Shown: positions 1 to 9,783, numbered from the stretch's first letter. The stretch: 64,000 bases of DNA from Solirubrobacter ginsenosidimutans (GCF_027587205.1 NZ_JAPDOD010000003.1:310001-374000), one strand, 5' to 3'. Notes: generated by a model not told the origin, from the letters alone. A program made the numbers and translations.

Positions 1-1
1 T

Positions 2-2428
2 CAGTGGCTGACGATGGTCTCCGCGGCCTCCAAGAGCTTCCCCTGGATGCCGGTCCCCGGCAACCACGAGGTCGAGCGTGGCGTCACGAGCCTCAGCGGA
101 ACACCCCAGACGACCGGCACCTCAGGCAGCTATTACAACGGCCCGTACGGCAGCGGCGGCTATTTCTCGCGCTTCTTGCTGCCCGACAACGGTCTGACCA
201 ACTGGGACGGCAACAGCCTGCAGGGCAGCTTCTACAGCTTCCAGATCGGCACCGTCCTGTTCATCGGCCTGGCCGGCAACGACGTCATCTGGCAGACGTC
301 GGACTTCAGCCAGACCAAGCCCGCGCAGTACACGGGCGCGTTGAAGGCGGACCCGTCGAACATGGCGCTCGTGCCCGACGAGTCAGGCGGGAAGCCCAAC
401 CTCCAGACCCAATGGCTCGAGCAGCAGCTCCGGGCAGCCAGGGAGGAGGGCTCCGGGATCGAGATGATCGTGGTCCAGATGCACTTCCCCGCGGCGAGCG
501 TGGACACGGGCAACAGCTGCGACATGGGCGCCCGCACCGCCTGGGGACCGTTGTTCGATCGGTACGAGGTCGACCTCGTCCTGGCGGGGCACAACCACAA
601 CTACTGCCGGAGCCTTCCGGTCCGCGGCTATGACCCGCCGTCGGGGGTGACGACCAAGGCGCTCGCCAACCCGTTCGGTACGTACGCGGCGGGCGCGACG
701 ATCGACACCCGCCGCCCGACCGTGACCCAGACCGAGCCGATCATGCACGACGGCGAGCAGACGTGGGACACCTCGCGGGGAACGGTGCATCTCGTCGTGG
801 GTGGTGGCGGCGCCGGCTCCACCATCGGCGAGACCATCGACCCCGCGACGGGGCTGGTGCAGGCGCACCCGTTCGCGGACGCCTCAAGCAACGCCCAGGC
901 CGTGGAGGACGCCCCTTGGCTGGGGTTCTATGACACGGCGAACGCGTACGGCTACGCGGTCTTCGACGTCGATCCGGGCGACGGACCGGGCCAGACGTCG
1001 ATCACGTTCCAGTGGTTCTCGATGCCGAGCACCGGTTCGCCCACGCCGACCACGCCGCTCGAGAAGTTCGTGTTCGCGCGCATGTCCGGGCAGATGACCC
1101 CCGGCGTCGCGGCGATCGAGGGCACCGTCAGCGTCGGGCGAACCGTCACGGCGGATGCGGGGACGTGGTCGCTGCCGTCGGCGAGCTTGAGCTACCAGTG
1201 GCTGCTCGACGGCGCCCCGATCGGCGGTGCGACGTCCGAGACCTACACGATCGCGGCTTCCGGCCTCGGCAAGCAGTTGCAGGTACGGGTCACCGCGGCG
1301 GCCGAGGGCTACAAGACGACCACCGTGACATCGGCTGCGGCCGTGGTCGCCGGCGGGACGCTCTCGCCCGCTGTGGTGACGCTCAGCGGCAACGTCCAGG
1401 TCGGCGGGACCGTCACGGCTGCCGCGACCCCGTGGATGCCGGCGGCGAGCCTGGCGTATCAGTGGCTCCTGAACGGGTCCCCGATCAGCGGGGCGACGGG
1501 GATCTCGTACCGGCCGGTCGCCTCGGACGCCGGCCAGGTGCTGGAGATGCAGGTGACGGGGACCGCGAACGGCTACGCGCCGGCGTCGGTGACGTCCGTG
1601 CCGGTGACCGTCGCCCGCGGCCAGGCGGCGGCGCCGGCGCTCCCGGCGATCTCCGGGACGCCGGCCGTCGGGCGCAGCGTGGCCGTCGACGCGCCGACGG
1701 ATGGCGCCTACCAGTGGCTACTCGACGGGTCGCCGATCGATCGCGCCACGGGCGCGTCGTACACGCCGGTTCCGGCCGACGCCCGCCGGCAACTGCAGGT
1801 CCGGCTCACATCGCCATCGGTGTCGGTCGTCTCGGAGGCGGTGACCGTCGAGGCGGTGGAGTTCCAGGCGTCGCACCCCGGGTTCCGGGGCAAGGCCGCC
1901 GTCGGCGAGACCCTCGTGGCGATCACCGGGCATTGGTCACCGCAGCCGGCGTTCGCCTATCAGTGGCTGCTCGACGGCAAGCCCATCAAGGGCAAGACTC
2001 ACTCCACTCTCGATGTCACCCCGGCGTACCACGGCAAGTCGCTCAGCCTCCGCGTGACCGCCGAGCGGACCGGATACGTGACGCGCGAGCTGACCTCGGC
2101 CGCCCACGCGGTCCGCACGGGCGAGTTGAAGGCATCGGCCCCGCGGATCACGGGCCAGGCGCGCGTCGGAGCGTTGCTGCACGTCATGCACGGCGACTGG
2201 GAGCCGAGGCCGGAGTTCAGCTACCGCTGGTACGTCGACGGCCGTCCGGTGCAGCCCGAGACCGACTCCTCCAAGCTGCGCCGGCAGCAGCGCGGCGTGA
2301 CCGGCGTCGGCTACAAGGTCCGCCGGCAGGACCGTGGCAAGCGCGTCACCGTCGAGGTCACCGCCCGCGCGCATGGCTACGAGACCCTCGTGAAGACCTC
2401 CGCCGCGACCGCCCCGGTCCGGGCCTGA
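2..2428 (+). CDS. Secreted metallophosphoesterase with Ig-like repeats (5' truncated by window)
   Basis: The frame is already open at base 2, so the start and any signal peptide lie outside the window; 808 codons are visible. PGNHE near the start and, about 180 residues later, VQMHF and AGHNHNY are the later metal-ligand motifs of calcineurin-like phosphoesterases of the purple-acid-phosphatase type. The earlier DxH and GDxxY motifs must lie upstream. After roughly residue 360 come five Ig-like modules of about 80-95 residues, each centred on YQWLLDG or a variant and followed by a (S/T)Y...V strand, ending with a Lys/Arg-rich copy. The layout suggests an extracellular phosphatase held on or near the wall by the repeats. 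The substrate cannot be told. The next gene starts 28 bases on in the same direction and carries the same Ig-like module, so the two are probably co-expressed. Confidence 0.85.
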   Translation, partial: QWLTMVSAASKSFPWMPVPGNHEVERGVTSLSGTPQTTGTSGSYYNGPYGSGGYFSRFLLPDNGLTNWDGNSLQGSFYSFQIGTVLFIGLAGNDVIWQTSDFSQTKPAQYTGALKADPSNMALVPDESGGKPNLQTQWLEQQLRAAREEGSGIEMIVVQMHFPAASVDTGNSCDMGARTAWGPLFDRYEVDLVLAGHNHNYCRSLPVRGYDPPSGVTTKALANPFGTYAAGATIDTRRPTVTQTEPIMHDGEQTWDTSRGTVHLVVGGGGAGSTIGETIDPATGLVQAHPFADASSNAQAVEDAPWLGFYDTANAYGYAVFDVDPGDGPGQTSITFQWFSMPSTGSPTPTTPLEKFVFARMSGQMTPGVAAIEGTVSVGRTVTADAGTWSLPSASLSYQWLLDGAPIGGATSETYTIAASGLGKQLQVRVTAAAEGYKTTTVTSAAAVVAGGTLSPAVVTLSGNVQVGGTVTAAATPWMPAASLAYQWLLNGSPISGATGISYRPVASDAGQVLEMQVTGTANGYAPASVTSVPVTVARGQAAAPALPAISGTPAVGRSVAVDAPTDGAYQWLLDGSPIDRATGASYTPVPADARRQLQVRLTSPSVSVVSEAVTVEAVEFQASHPGFRGKAAVGETLVAITGHWSPQPAFAYQWLLDGKPIKGKTHSTLDVTPAYHGKSLSLRVTAERTGYVTRELTSAAHAVRTGELKASAPRITGQARVGALLHVMHGDWEPRPEFSYRWYVDGRPVQPETDSSKLRRQQRGVTGVGYKVRRQDRGKRVTVEVTARAHGYETLVKTSAATAPVRA
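1096..2425 (+). repeat. Five tandem Ig-like modules encoded in the phosphoesterase gene
   Basis: Approximate module starts are bases 1096, 1360, 1624, 1858 and 2128. Each encodes a GxxxVGxxV strand, a YQWLLDG core and a closing V(T/E)A strand. Copies 1-4 are close, copy 5 is divergent (YRWYVDG) and has a basic insertion. One further copy of the same module occurs at about 5526-5780 in the next gene. Confidence 0.75.
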
Positions 2429-2456
2429 CACTTCCCATTCCGCAGGAGAACCGCAC

Positions 2457-5400
2457 ATGAGAACCCTTGCCCTGTTGGGCTCACGCGCGGCTGCGCTGGT
2501 CGTCTGCGTGCTCGCCGCCTTGACCATCGGCCCAAGCGTCGCGACTGCCGCGGCTGACTGCCCGTCCGGGCTCGGCGGCCATGGCACTGCTGCCTCGCCG
2601 TGCCTGATCGGCAGCGCTGCCGAGCTGTACGGGGCGATGAGCGCGATCAACGCCGACACCGCCCGCAACGGCGCCGCGACCGAGGACTACCGGCTGACCG
2701 CCGACATCGATGCCACGACGTACTCGACGGGCACGGCAGGGCCGGCGACCGCGTCTGGACCGACCGAGAACTGGAGCGGGATCGACTGGTTCTCGGGCAC
2801 CTTCGACGGCGACGGGTACGCGATCAGCAACCTGAATTACACGAGTGACAGCCTCGTGGCCACCCTCCCGTCCAGCGGCGCGACGGCCGGCCTGCACCTC
2901 GGCTTCTTCCGCGTCCTGAACGGTGCCACTGTCGAGAACCTGACGCTGCGAAACGTGCGGGCGAACAACCCCGCTGTTTCCAATCTGTCGATCGGCGGCG
3001 TCGCGGTGTGGAGCTTCGCCTCGACCATCTCCGGGACGACGCTGGCCGATCCGACCATTCTCGACGCACCGGGCGGCGGATCGAGCTACGTCGGCGGACT
3101 CGTCGCCCTCGCCTACGCCAACCGGTACGCCAACTCCGCCGCGACCGTGTCCGACGGCGGGAGCACCAGCTTTCGCGACAACCTGGTGTCCGGCGGATCG
3201 ATCGCCGATGCCAATCGCACCGGGGGGATCGTCGGCATGGCCACAGGGCCGACGACGGTCGCCGACAACTCCGTCAACACGACGCTCAGCAACCCCACGC
3301 ACCCCGTCGACGGCACCGGCGGCCAGGTCAATACGTACTACTACGTCATCGGCGGTCTGGTCGGCGAGGTGGGCACGACCTACACGACCTCCGAGGGGTC
3401 ACAGGCAGCCGGCGTGTCGATGTCCGACAATGTGATCGGGGGGATCATCAAGGGCTCTGCGACGGGGCACCGGTCCAACAACGGCGTGAACTTCGCCTCC
3501 GCCACGGTCGGTTATGCCACCGTGGCCGGGCACGTCGCGACGAGCACCAGCCCGACGGCGAGCAACTGGGCGACGGAGAACAACCTCGTCAGCTCCGATC
3601 TCCAGTACACGAACGAGACCGGGCCGGGGCTCCCGAACGCCGACGGCACCTCGGTCTCGCCCGCGACGCTCAAGACCGAGTCGACGTATTCGGCCTCGGG
3701 TACGGGTCTGACCGATCCGGCGACGGCCGCGACCTACGACGAGCTTCACTGGGACTTCGCCGGGACGAGCGGCTGGGCCTGGACCGGAACCTCGACCGAC
3801 GGAGCGCCGGTTCCCGCGGTCGCGCCGAGGATCACGCTGGACAACGGTGTCCTGGCGTTCCTCTCCGGGCCCGCTCCGCCATCGCCGACCCTGCTCGCCG
3901 GTGCCAAGACGAACCACGGGACGCTCTCGATCGATACCGGTGGCGTCGCCTGGTCGACGCCGGGTACGTACACCGCGACGGTCACGGCCGCCAACGGCGG
4001 GTTCTCGACGTCCAAGCCGCTGACGATCGTGATCGTCTCCAACACCGTGCCGCTCGCCAGGACCACAGGCGGGCTGGAGACGTCGAGCACGGCGCCGAGC
4101 ACGGCCGAGGTGCTCGCGGCGCTCGGTGCCGTGCTGCCGCAGGAGGATGGCGGGACGCTGGGTGTCGAGTATCCGAACGGCGAGCCGGATTGGGACACAC
4201 CCGGCAGCTACACGGTCAAGGTGACCGACACCGGTGGCGCGGACGGCCTGCAGCCGGCGACGGCGACGATCCGCGTGGTCGCTCCGCCGACGGTGACGGT
4301 CGCGCACTCCACGGTCAGCTTCCGCTCCGGCACGACGGTCACTGCGCAGGACGTGCTTGACGCGGTGACTCCCACGGCGACCTACTCGGCGGGGGACTCG
4401 GGCACGCTGACGGCCGACATCTCGAGCGTCGGCTCGGCCGTGGGCGCGTACACGGCGACGATCATCGCGACCGACCGGTACGGCTTCTCCAGCGCGCCCG
4501 TGACGGTCACGGTGGCGATCTCCGCCGGCAACATCCTGCTCGCTGATGCCACACCGGTGTTCCAGGTGACGAACACCGCGCCCAGCGAACAGGCGATCCT
4601 GAGTGCCCTTGGCGCGGTGATGCCGGCCGGCACGACCGGGACGGCGACCGTCAGCGGGTACGCGGCGAGCGACTTCCAGACGCCTGGCGAGTACCTGGTC
4701 ACCGTATCCGACACCAACACGTCCGAGGGCGTGCCGCCGGTGACGGCGACCATCGAGGTCGTGCCGGTGTCGGTCGTGAGCGTCCCGAACGCGACGGTGT
4801 ACTTCAACACGGCCAAGCCGCCGACCGCGGCCGATGTGCTGAGCCGGACCGATGCCAAGCTCACCGACGGAAGCGGCAACACCGTCGCCGGCTCGCTGAG
4901 CGCGGACGTCTCGCAGGTCCACGGCGCCAGCGCCGGAACGTATTCGGCGACGCTCAGCGGCGTCGACCTGTACGGCTTCACGACCGCGGCCGTCACGGTC
5001 ACTGTCGACGTGTCGGCGGCCGTGGTCTCGGTGGCGCACGACATCGCGACGTTCACCGACACGGGGTCGGCACCGTCGCAGGCGGCACTGGTGAGCGCGC
5101 TCGGGGCAAGCGTCTCGGGCAGCACGGGCGGCGGCCAGCCGGTGGTGGACACCGCGGGCGTGGACTGGAGCGTCCCCGGGAGCTACGCCGTGCACGTCAG
5201 CGACGACGATGCGAATGACGCGGCCGACGCCGTGACCGCCTCGATCCGGGTCGTGCCGGTGCCCGTCGTCACGCTGCCACTGACGACCGTGTATCTGCCG
5301 GTCAACGCCAACCACCCGCTCCCGGCCGCGACGCTGCTCGCGAACTCCGGCGCGAGCCTGACCGACGGTCACGGCAACGCGGTCGCGGGGACGCTCTCCG

Positions 5401-6164
5401 CGGACACCAGCGGCGTGAACGGGACCGTGGCGGGGACCTACACGGCGACCGTCACCGGTGTTGACGAGTACGGCTTCCATTCGGCGCCGGTGAAGGTGAC
5501 CGTGCTGCTCTATCTCTCCTCGCAGCCGACCGGGACCGTGTCGATCGCCGGAACCGCGTCGGTTGGCGGGACGCTCACGGCGGAGCTCGCGGGCTGGGCC
5601 GGCCTGGTGACTCCGACGTATCAGTGGCTGCGGAACGGCCTCCCGATCCCGGGCGCGACCGCGGCGACCTACACCGTCGCGCCGGGCGACGCCGGGCAGC
5701 GCCTCGCGGTGGAGGTCTCCGAGGCTCCCGACTGGTACGCGCCGGTCTCGGCGATGGCCCCCGAGGTCACGGTCGCTGCCCTCGCCGGCGACCCCGGCCC
5801 GAGTGGATCGCCCGCTCCGGTCAACCCCGCACCTCCGGCGACGACGCGGCCGGCCGCGCCGAAGGTCTCGTCGAGCAGCTACAGCGGCGGCGCCGTCAGG
5901 CTCAAGCTCCGCGTGTCCGAGAAGGGCTCGGTGACCGTCAAGCTCACGATGAAGGCGGGCAAGAAGACGATCACGCTCGGGACGCGCACGGTGACGGCCC
6001 TGAAGGCCGGCACGCTCTCGACGTCAGTGACGCTGAGCAAGTCGGCCCTCGCCAAGATCAAGCACGCCGCCTTGACCGTGACGGAGACGATCACGTTCAA
6101 GCCCGCGACGGGCAAGAGCGTCTCGGCGCACAGGACGCTGACCATCAGGCGCGGCGCCCGCTGA
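2457..6164 (+). CDS. Large secreted surface protein with beta-helix region and alternating repeats
   Basis: 1235 residues. Residues 1-32 form a signal peptide ending AATAAAD or nearby. Residues about 33-440 are rich in Gly, Asn and Thr with an IDWFSGTFDGDGYAISNL segment like the GLUG/pectate-lyase-like beta-helix fold. From about residue 450 to 1020 two module types alternate three times: A (APSxxxxLxALGA ... W/F-x-x-PGxYxVxVxD) and B (VxFx...LxAD ... GTYxAT...D-x-YGF-x-x-A-xVTV). A YQWLRNG Ig-like copy and a Pro-rich linker follow, then a Lys/Thr-rich C-terminal domain of about 90 residues of the kind often seen in Solirubrobacterales secreted proteins. AGGAG lies just upstream of the ATG at 2457. 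It is likely an adhesin-like or wall-associated protein; no catalytic motif was recognised. Confidence 0.85.
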   Translation: MRTLALLGSRAAALVVCVLAALTIGPSVATAAADCPSGLGGHGTAASPCLIGSAAELYGAMSAINADTARNGAATEDYRLTADIDATTYSTGTAGPATASGPTENWSGIDWFSGTFDGDGYAISNLNYTSDSLVATLPSSGATAGLHLGFFRVLNGATVENLTLRNVRANNPAVSNLSIGGVAVWSFASTISGTTLADPTILDAPGGGSSYVGGLVALAYANRYANSAATVSDGGSTSFRDNLVSGGSIADANRTGGIVGMATGPTTVADNSVNTTLSNPTHPVDGTGGQVNTYYYVIGGLVGEVGTTYTTSEGSQAAGVSMSDNVIGGIIKGSATGHRSNNGVNFASATVGYATVAGHVATSTSPTASNWATENNLVSSDLQYTNETGPGLPNADGTSVSPATLKTESTYSASGTGLTDPATAATYDELHWDFAGTSGWAWTGTSTDGAPVPAVAPRITLDNGVLAFLSGPAPPSPTLLAGAKTNHGTLSIDTGGVAWSTPGTYTATVTAANGGFSTSKPLTIVIVSNTVPLARTTGGLETSSTAPSTAEVLAALGAVLPQEDGGTLGVEYPNGEPDWDTPGSYTVKVTDTGGADGLQPATATIRVVAPPTVTVAHSTVSFRSGTTVTAQDVLDAVTPTATYSAGDSGTLTADISSVGSAVGAYTATIIATDRYGFSSAPVTVTVAISAGNILLADATPVFQVTNTAPSEQAILSALGAVMPAGTTGTATVSGYAASDFQTPGEYLVTVSDTNTSEGVPPVTATIEVVPVSVVSVPNATVYFNTAKPPTAADVLSRTDAKLTDGSGNTVAGSLSADVSQVHGASAGTYSATLSGVDLYGFTTAAVTVTVDVSAAVVSVAHDIATFTDTGSAPSQAALVSALGASVSGSTGGGQPVVDTAGVDWSVPGSYAVHVSDDDANDAADAVTASIRVVPVPVVTLPLTTVYLPVNANHPLPAATLLANSGASLTDGHGNAVAGTLSADTSGVNGTVAGTYTATVTGVDEYGFHSAPVKVTVLLYLSSQPTGTVSIAGTASVGGTLTAELAGWAGLVTPTYQWLRNGLPIPGATAATYTVAPGDAGQRLAVEVSEAPDWYAPVSAMAPEVTVAALAGDPGPSGSPAPVNPAPPATTRPAAPKVSSSSYSGGAVRLKLRVSEKGSVTVKLTMKAGKKTITLGTRTVTALKAGTLSTSVTLSKSALAKIKHAALTVTETITFKPATGKSVSAHRTLTIRRGAR
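3830..5510 (+). repeat. Alternating A/B protein modules (three A-B pairs plus a leading partial copy)
   Basis: Approximate boundaries are A1 4041-4290, B1 4291-4530, A2 4531-4770, B2 4771-5010, A3 5017-5265 and B3 5266-5510, with a related partial module from about 3830. A copies share the ALGA and PGxY cores; B copies share the YGF(S/T/H)xAxVTV ending. The pairs differ enough at the base level to be old duplications. Confidence 0.65.
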
Positions 6165-6191
6165 TGAGGCACCGTGCCGAATGGGGCGGGG

Positions 6192-7169
6192 TCAGTTGTT
6201 GCGACGCTGCAGGAGGACCGCGGCGAGGATGATCAGGCCCTTGGTCACCTGCTGGATCTCAACCGCGAGATTCATCAGCGTCAGCAGGTTGAACACGAGC
6301 GCGAACGTGATCACGCCGAGGACCGTGCCGACGATCGTCGCGCGACCTCCGGCCAGGCTCGTCCCGCCGATGACCACGGCGGCGATCGCGTCGAGCTCGT
6401 AAAGCTGGCCGGAGACGGGCGAGGCGCTCGCCAGCCGGCCGCACAGCAGGACCGCGGCAATACCCGCGCAGAGCCCGCTCAGCACGTACACGCTGAACAG
6501 GATCCGCTGGACCTTCACACCCGCGATCCGTGCCGCTTCGGTGTTTCCTCCGATGGCGACCACGTAACGCCCGTAGGGAGTGCGATTCAACAGCATCCAG
6601 CCGATCCCTGCCACGACGAGGAACACGATCAGCGACGACGGGATGGTCAGGACTTCCCCAGTCCCGAACCACCGCACGGATTCAAGGCTGAACAGCGAAA
6701 TCGGGGTCTTGTCGCTCATCCAGAGCGCGAGCCCTCGGGCGATCAGCAGCATCGCGAGCGTCGCGATGAACGGCACGACCTTGCCGTAGGAGATCGCCGC
6801 GCCGTTGATGGCGCCGAGGGCGATGCCGAAGGCCAAGGCGGCCACGATGAACATCAGGTCGCCCGAGTCCACGAGCAGGCCGCCGGCGACGCCGCAGGCG
6901 GCGACCATCGAGCCGACCGACAGGTCGATGCCCGCGGTGGCGATGACGAACGTCATGCCGATCGCGAGGACGCCGACGATGCTGCCCTGGCGCAGCACGT
7001 TGAACATGTTGTCCTTGGACAGGAACGAGCTGCCCTCGAGGATCCCGCCGGCGATCAGCAGCAGGGCGATCACGCCCACCAGGGCGTACTCCTGGACGTC
7101 GAACGTCCGCCGGGAGCCTGCTCCCGACGATCCGCGCTTTGCGGCCGGGGCAGCTGGGGTTGCGGTCAT
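6192..7169 (-). CDS. Sugar ABC transporter permease (RbsC family)
   Basis: 325 residues starting at the ATG at 7169, which overlaps the stop of the upstream ATPase gene (ATGA), so the longer open frame upstream is not used. About nine hydrophobic segments follow a short basic N-terminus. The stretch GRYVVAIGGNTEAARIAGV is the conserved cytoplasmic motif of RbsC/XylH/AraH-type permeases. It should form the membrane channel of a monosaccharide or polyol importer with the ATPase encoded immediately upstream. No substrate-binding protein gene is present in this operon; the only RbsB-like candidate in the window is at 29671-30816. The gene ends 27 bases from the convergent surface-protein gene. 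Confidence 0.93.
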   Translation of the reverse strand: MTATPAAPAAKRGSSGAGSRRTFDVQEYALVGVIALLLIAGGILEGSSFLSKDNMFNVLRQGSIVGVLAIGMTFVIATAGIDLSVGSMVAACGVAGGLLVDSGDLMFIVAALAFGIALGAINGAAISYGKVVPFIATLAMLLIARGLALWMSDKTPISLFSLESVRWFGTGEVLTIPSSLIVFLVVAGIGWMLLNRTPYGRYVVAIGGNTEAARIAGVKVQRILFSVYVLSGLCAGIAAVLLCGRLASASPVSGQLYELDAIAAVVIGGTSLAGGRATIVGTVLGVITFALVFNLLTLMNLAVEIQQVTKGLIILAAVLLQRRNN

Positions 7170-8695
7170 GAGGTCTCCTCCAGGACGACGTCGGTGTCGG
7201 TGTGCGCGACCGCATGGCTCAGCAGTTCCACCTCGGTCGCGCGTTCGCCGTCGAGCTCGGCGACCAGCTCGCCCTCGCGCATGATCAGGATGCGGGTGCT
7301 CAGACCCATCAGCTCCTCCATCTCGGACGAGACGACGACGACCCCGATGCCCGTCGCCGACAGTTCGGAGATCAGGCGGTAGATCTCGGCCTTGGCGCCG
7401 ACGTCGACGCCGCGGGTGGGCTCGTCGAGCAGAAGGACGCGGCACTGGCGCAGCAGCCAGCGCGCGAGCACGACCTTCTGCTGGTTTCCGCCGGAGAGCT
7501 CGCGCGTGATCCGGCCCGGGTCGTCCGGGACCGTGTTCAGCTCGCGCAGCTTGGCTCCTGTGGCATCGCGCTCCGCTCCCAGGTCGATCAACCCGAAGCG
7601 GGTGAAGCGACCGAGGTCGGACACGCTCACGTTCTTCGCGAGACTCCAGCCCAGCAGGAGCCCTTGTGACTTGCGGTCCTCCGGCGCCAGGCCCATGCCG
7701 CGCCGGATCGCGACCTCGGGGCGGCCGGCGGGCAGCTTGGCACCGTCGAGATACACCTCGCCCGTGTCCGGGCGCTCGAGTCCGTAGACGAGCCGCAGGA
7801 GCTCGGTGCGGCCGGCACCGACGAGCCCGCCGATCCCGAGCACCTCTCCGGCGCGCACCTGGAAGCTGCACTCGCGCACGCGCGGGCGGCCCGAGATGCC
7901 GCGCACGTCGAGGACGACATCGTCGGAGGTGCCTCGGGCGCGGTCCGGGAAGAGCTGCTCGACCCGGCGGCCCACCATCTTCTCGACCAGTTCGGCGCGC
8001 GGCGTGTCGGCCGGCAGGCCGGTGGCCACCGTGCGACCGTCGGACAGCACCGTCACGCGGTCGCCGATCCTCGGGATCTCGTCGAGGCGGTGCGAGATGT
8101 AGATCACGCCCACGCCGTCGGCCGCCAGCCGGCGCACGACCTCGAACAGGGTCTCCACCTCGCCGTCGTCGAGGATCGCCGACGGCTCGTCCATGATCAG
8201 CAGCCGGACGTTGCGCGAGAGCGCGCGCGCGATCGACACGACCTGTTGCCCCGCGGGGCGCAGCGTCCGCACGAACATGTCCGGGTGGATGTCGGCGTGG
8301 TGGAGGCGCTCGAGCAACACGTTCGTCTCGCGCCGCATGCGCCCGCGGTCCAGCAACCCGAACCGTCGCGACTCGTGGCCGAGGAAGATGCTCTCCCAGA
8401 CGCGCAGGTCCTCGACCAGGTCGAGCTCCTGATAGATGGTCCCCACGCCGCGTGCCATGGACTCCGACGGCTCACCCACGGGCAGCACCTGGCCTTCGAC
8501 GCGGATCTCGCCGTCGGTGGGGGCGACCACGCCCGAAACGCACTTGATCAACGTCGACTTCCCGGCGCCGTTGGGGCCGAGCAGGCAGTGAACCTCGCCG
8601 CGGCGCACGTCGAAGTCCACGCCCTTGAGGGCCTGCACCCCCGGATAGTGCTTCGTGATCCCGCGGACCTCGAGCAGCGGTTCGTGATCGGTCAC
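7166..8695 (-). CDS. Sugar ABC transporter ATP-binding protein (RbsA family, two NBDs)
   Basis: 509 residues with the tandem nucleotide-binding domains usual for RbsA/MglA/XylG proteins. NBD1 has Walker A GPNGAGKST at residues 40-48 and Walker B LLIMDEPS, but its signature is a degenerate RPAGQQ instead of LSxGQ. NBD2 has the family's altered Walker A (GLVGAGRTE), a good LSGGNQQ signature and Walker B LLLDEPT. It energises import through the permease encoded downstream, with which it overlaps by four bases. Its start overlaps the stop of the upstream dehydrogenase gene by four bases (ATGA), so all three genes form one operon. Confidence 0.94.
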   Translation of the reverse strand: MTDHEPLLEVRGITKHYPGVQALKGVDFDVRRGEVHCLLGPNGAGKSTLIKCVSGVVAPTDGEIRVEGQVLPVGEPSESMARGVGTIYQELDLVEDLRVWESIFLGHESRRFGLLDRGRMRRETNVLLERLHHADIHPDMFVRTLRPAGQQVVSIARALSRNVRLLIMDEPSAILDDGEVETLFEVVRRLAADGVGVIYISHRLDEIPRIGDRVTVLSDGRTVATGLPADTPRAELVEKMVGRRVEQLFPDRARGTSDDVVLDVRGISGRPRVRECSFQVRAGEVLGIGGLVGAGRTELLRLVYGLERPDTGEVYLDGAKLPAGRPEVAIRRGMGLAPEDRKSQGLLLGWSLAKNVSVSDLGRFTRFGLIDLGAERDATGAKLRELNTVPDDPGRITRELSGGNQQKVVLARWLLRQCRVLLLDEPTRGVDVGAKAEIYRLISELSATGIGVVVVSSEMEELMGLSTRILIMREGELVAELDGERATEVELLSHAVAHTDTDVVLEETS

Positions 8696-9783
8696 GCGGT
8701 GACCTCCTCAGCTTCGATCGCAACGTCCACCCAACGCTCCTCGCGCGCCGATGTCAGCACCGCGTCGGTGATCCGCGCGGCGCGCAGCCCATCGGTGAAG
8801 ACCGGCAGGCCATCGATCGGAGCGTGCCCGCTCACGACGTCGTAGACCTCGGCCACGAACGCGTCGAAACAGTCCGCGTAGCCCTGCGGATGGCCGGCCG
8901 GCAGCGTCGCGTAGCGCCGCGCCGGCGGCGAGAGGAACGCGGGGTCGCGCCTGATCAACGACACCGCGTTACGGCGACCGAGCCACAGCGACTCCGGCTC
9001 TTCCTGGTTGAAGGCCAGCGCCTCCTCATCGGCATCGAGCTCGAGGAACAGGCGGTTCTTGCGGCCCGCGGAGATCTGGCTGACGACCGTCGTGCCGACC
9101 GCGCCGGAGTCGGTCTCGAACTGCACGATCGCGGCGTCCTCGGTCATGCGTTCGGTGGCGGCGGTCAGCGTCTGGGCGCAGAGGCGGACGATGCGGTGGC
9201 CGGAGGCGAACTCCGCCAGGTCGCACCAGTGCGATCCGATGTCGGCGAACGCCCGCGACGCGCCGCCGAACTGCTCGTCGACGCGCCAGTCGTCATCCTC
9301 GGCGCGCAGCAGCCAGTCCTGGAGATAGGTGCCATGGATGAGCCGCACCGGTCCGGTCACTCCGGTACGCACGCGCTCGCGCGCCTCCCGCAGCGTCGGG
9401 TAGTAGCGATAGACGAACGGCACTGCCGCGACCCGCCCCGACTCGGCGGCCGCCTCGACCAACTCCGCGGCACCGAACGCATCGAGCGCGATCGGCTTCT
9501 CGCAGATCACGTGCTTGCCCGCGTCCAAGGCCGCCTTGGCCAGCGGGACGTGCAGGTGATTCGGCGTGCAGATGTGGACGACGTCCACGTCTGGCGCGTC
9601 GACGAGCGCTTCGGCCGAGGCGAACGCGCGCTCGGCTCCCAAGGCGTTCGCGGCGCGCTCAGCGCTCTCCGGCGAAGACGCCGCCACGCCGACCAGCCGG
9701 GCGCCGGCAAGCCGGGCGGAGCGCGCATGAAGGGCACCGATGAACCCGGTACCGGCGATGGCGACACGAACTCCTCCTGGCAT
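8692..9783 (-). CDS. Gfo/Idh/MocA family NAD(P)-dependent oxidoreductase
   Basis: 363 residues from the ATG at 9783; a possible upstream start at 9834 would add 17 residues that do not fit the family. The N-terminus AIAGTGFIGALHA is the Rossmann dinucleotide site and CEKPIALD carries the family's catalytic-site lysine. Members oxidise or reduce cyclic sugars and inositols. It is first gene of the ABC-importer operon, which suggests it acts on the imported sugar or polyol, for example by making a keto-sugar. It is divergent from the TIM-barrel isomerase gene, and such dehydrogenase/isomerase pairs are common in inositol and 3-keto-sugar catabolism. The exact substrate is not evident. Confidence 0.9.
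   Translation of the reverse strand: MPGGVRVAIAGTGFIGALHARSARLAGARLVGVAASSPESAERAANALGAERAFASAEALVDAPDVDVVHICTPNHLHVPLAKAALDAGKHVICEKPIALDAFGAAELVEAAAESGRVAAVPFVYRYYPTLREARERVRTGVTGPVRLIHGTYLQDWLLRAEDDDWRVDEQFGGASRAFADIGSHWCDLAEFASGHRIVRLCAQTLTAATERMTEDAAIVQFETDSGAVGTTVVSQISAGRKNRLFLELDADEEALAFNQEEPESLWLGRRNAVSLIRRDPAFLSPPARRYATLPAGHPQGYADCFDAFVAEVYDVVSGHAPIDGLPVFTDGLRAARITDAVLTSAREERWVDVAIEAEEVTA

Noticed and set aside
3399..5480. Long open frame on the minus strand opposite the surface-protein gene (also similar ones at 10944-13433, 16749-18317 and 19074-20594)
   Set aside because: High GC gives long open frames opposite real genes. These translate to Arg/Gly/Asp-rich sequence with no recognisable domain, while the opposite strand has clear families.
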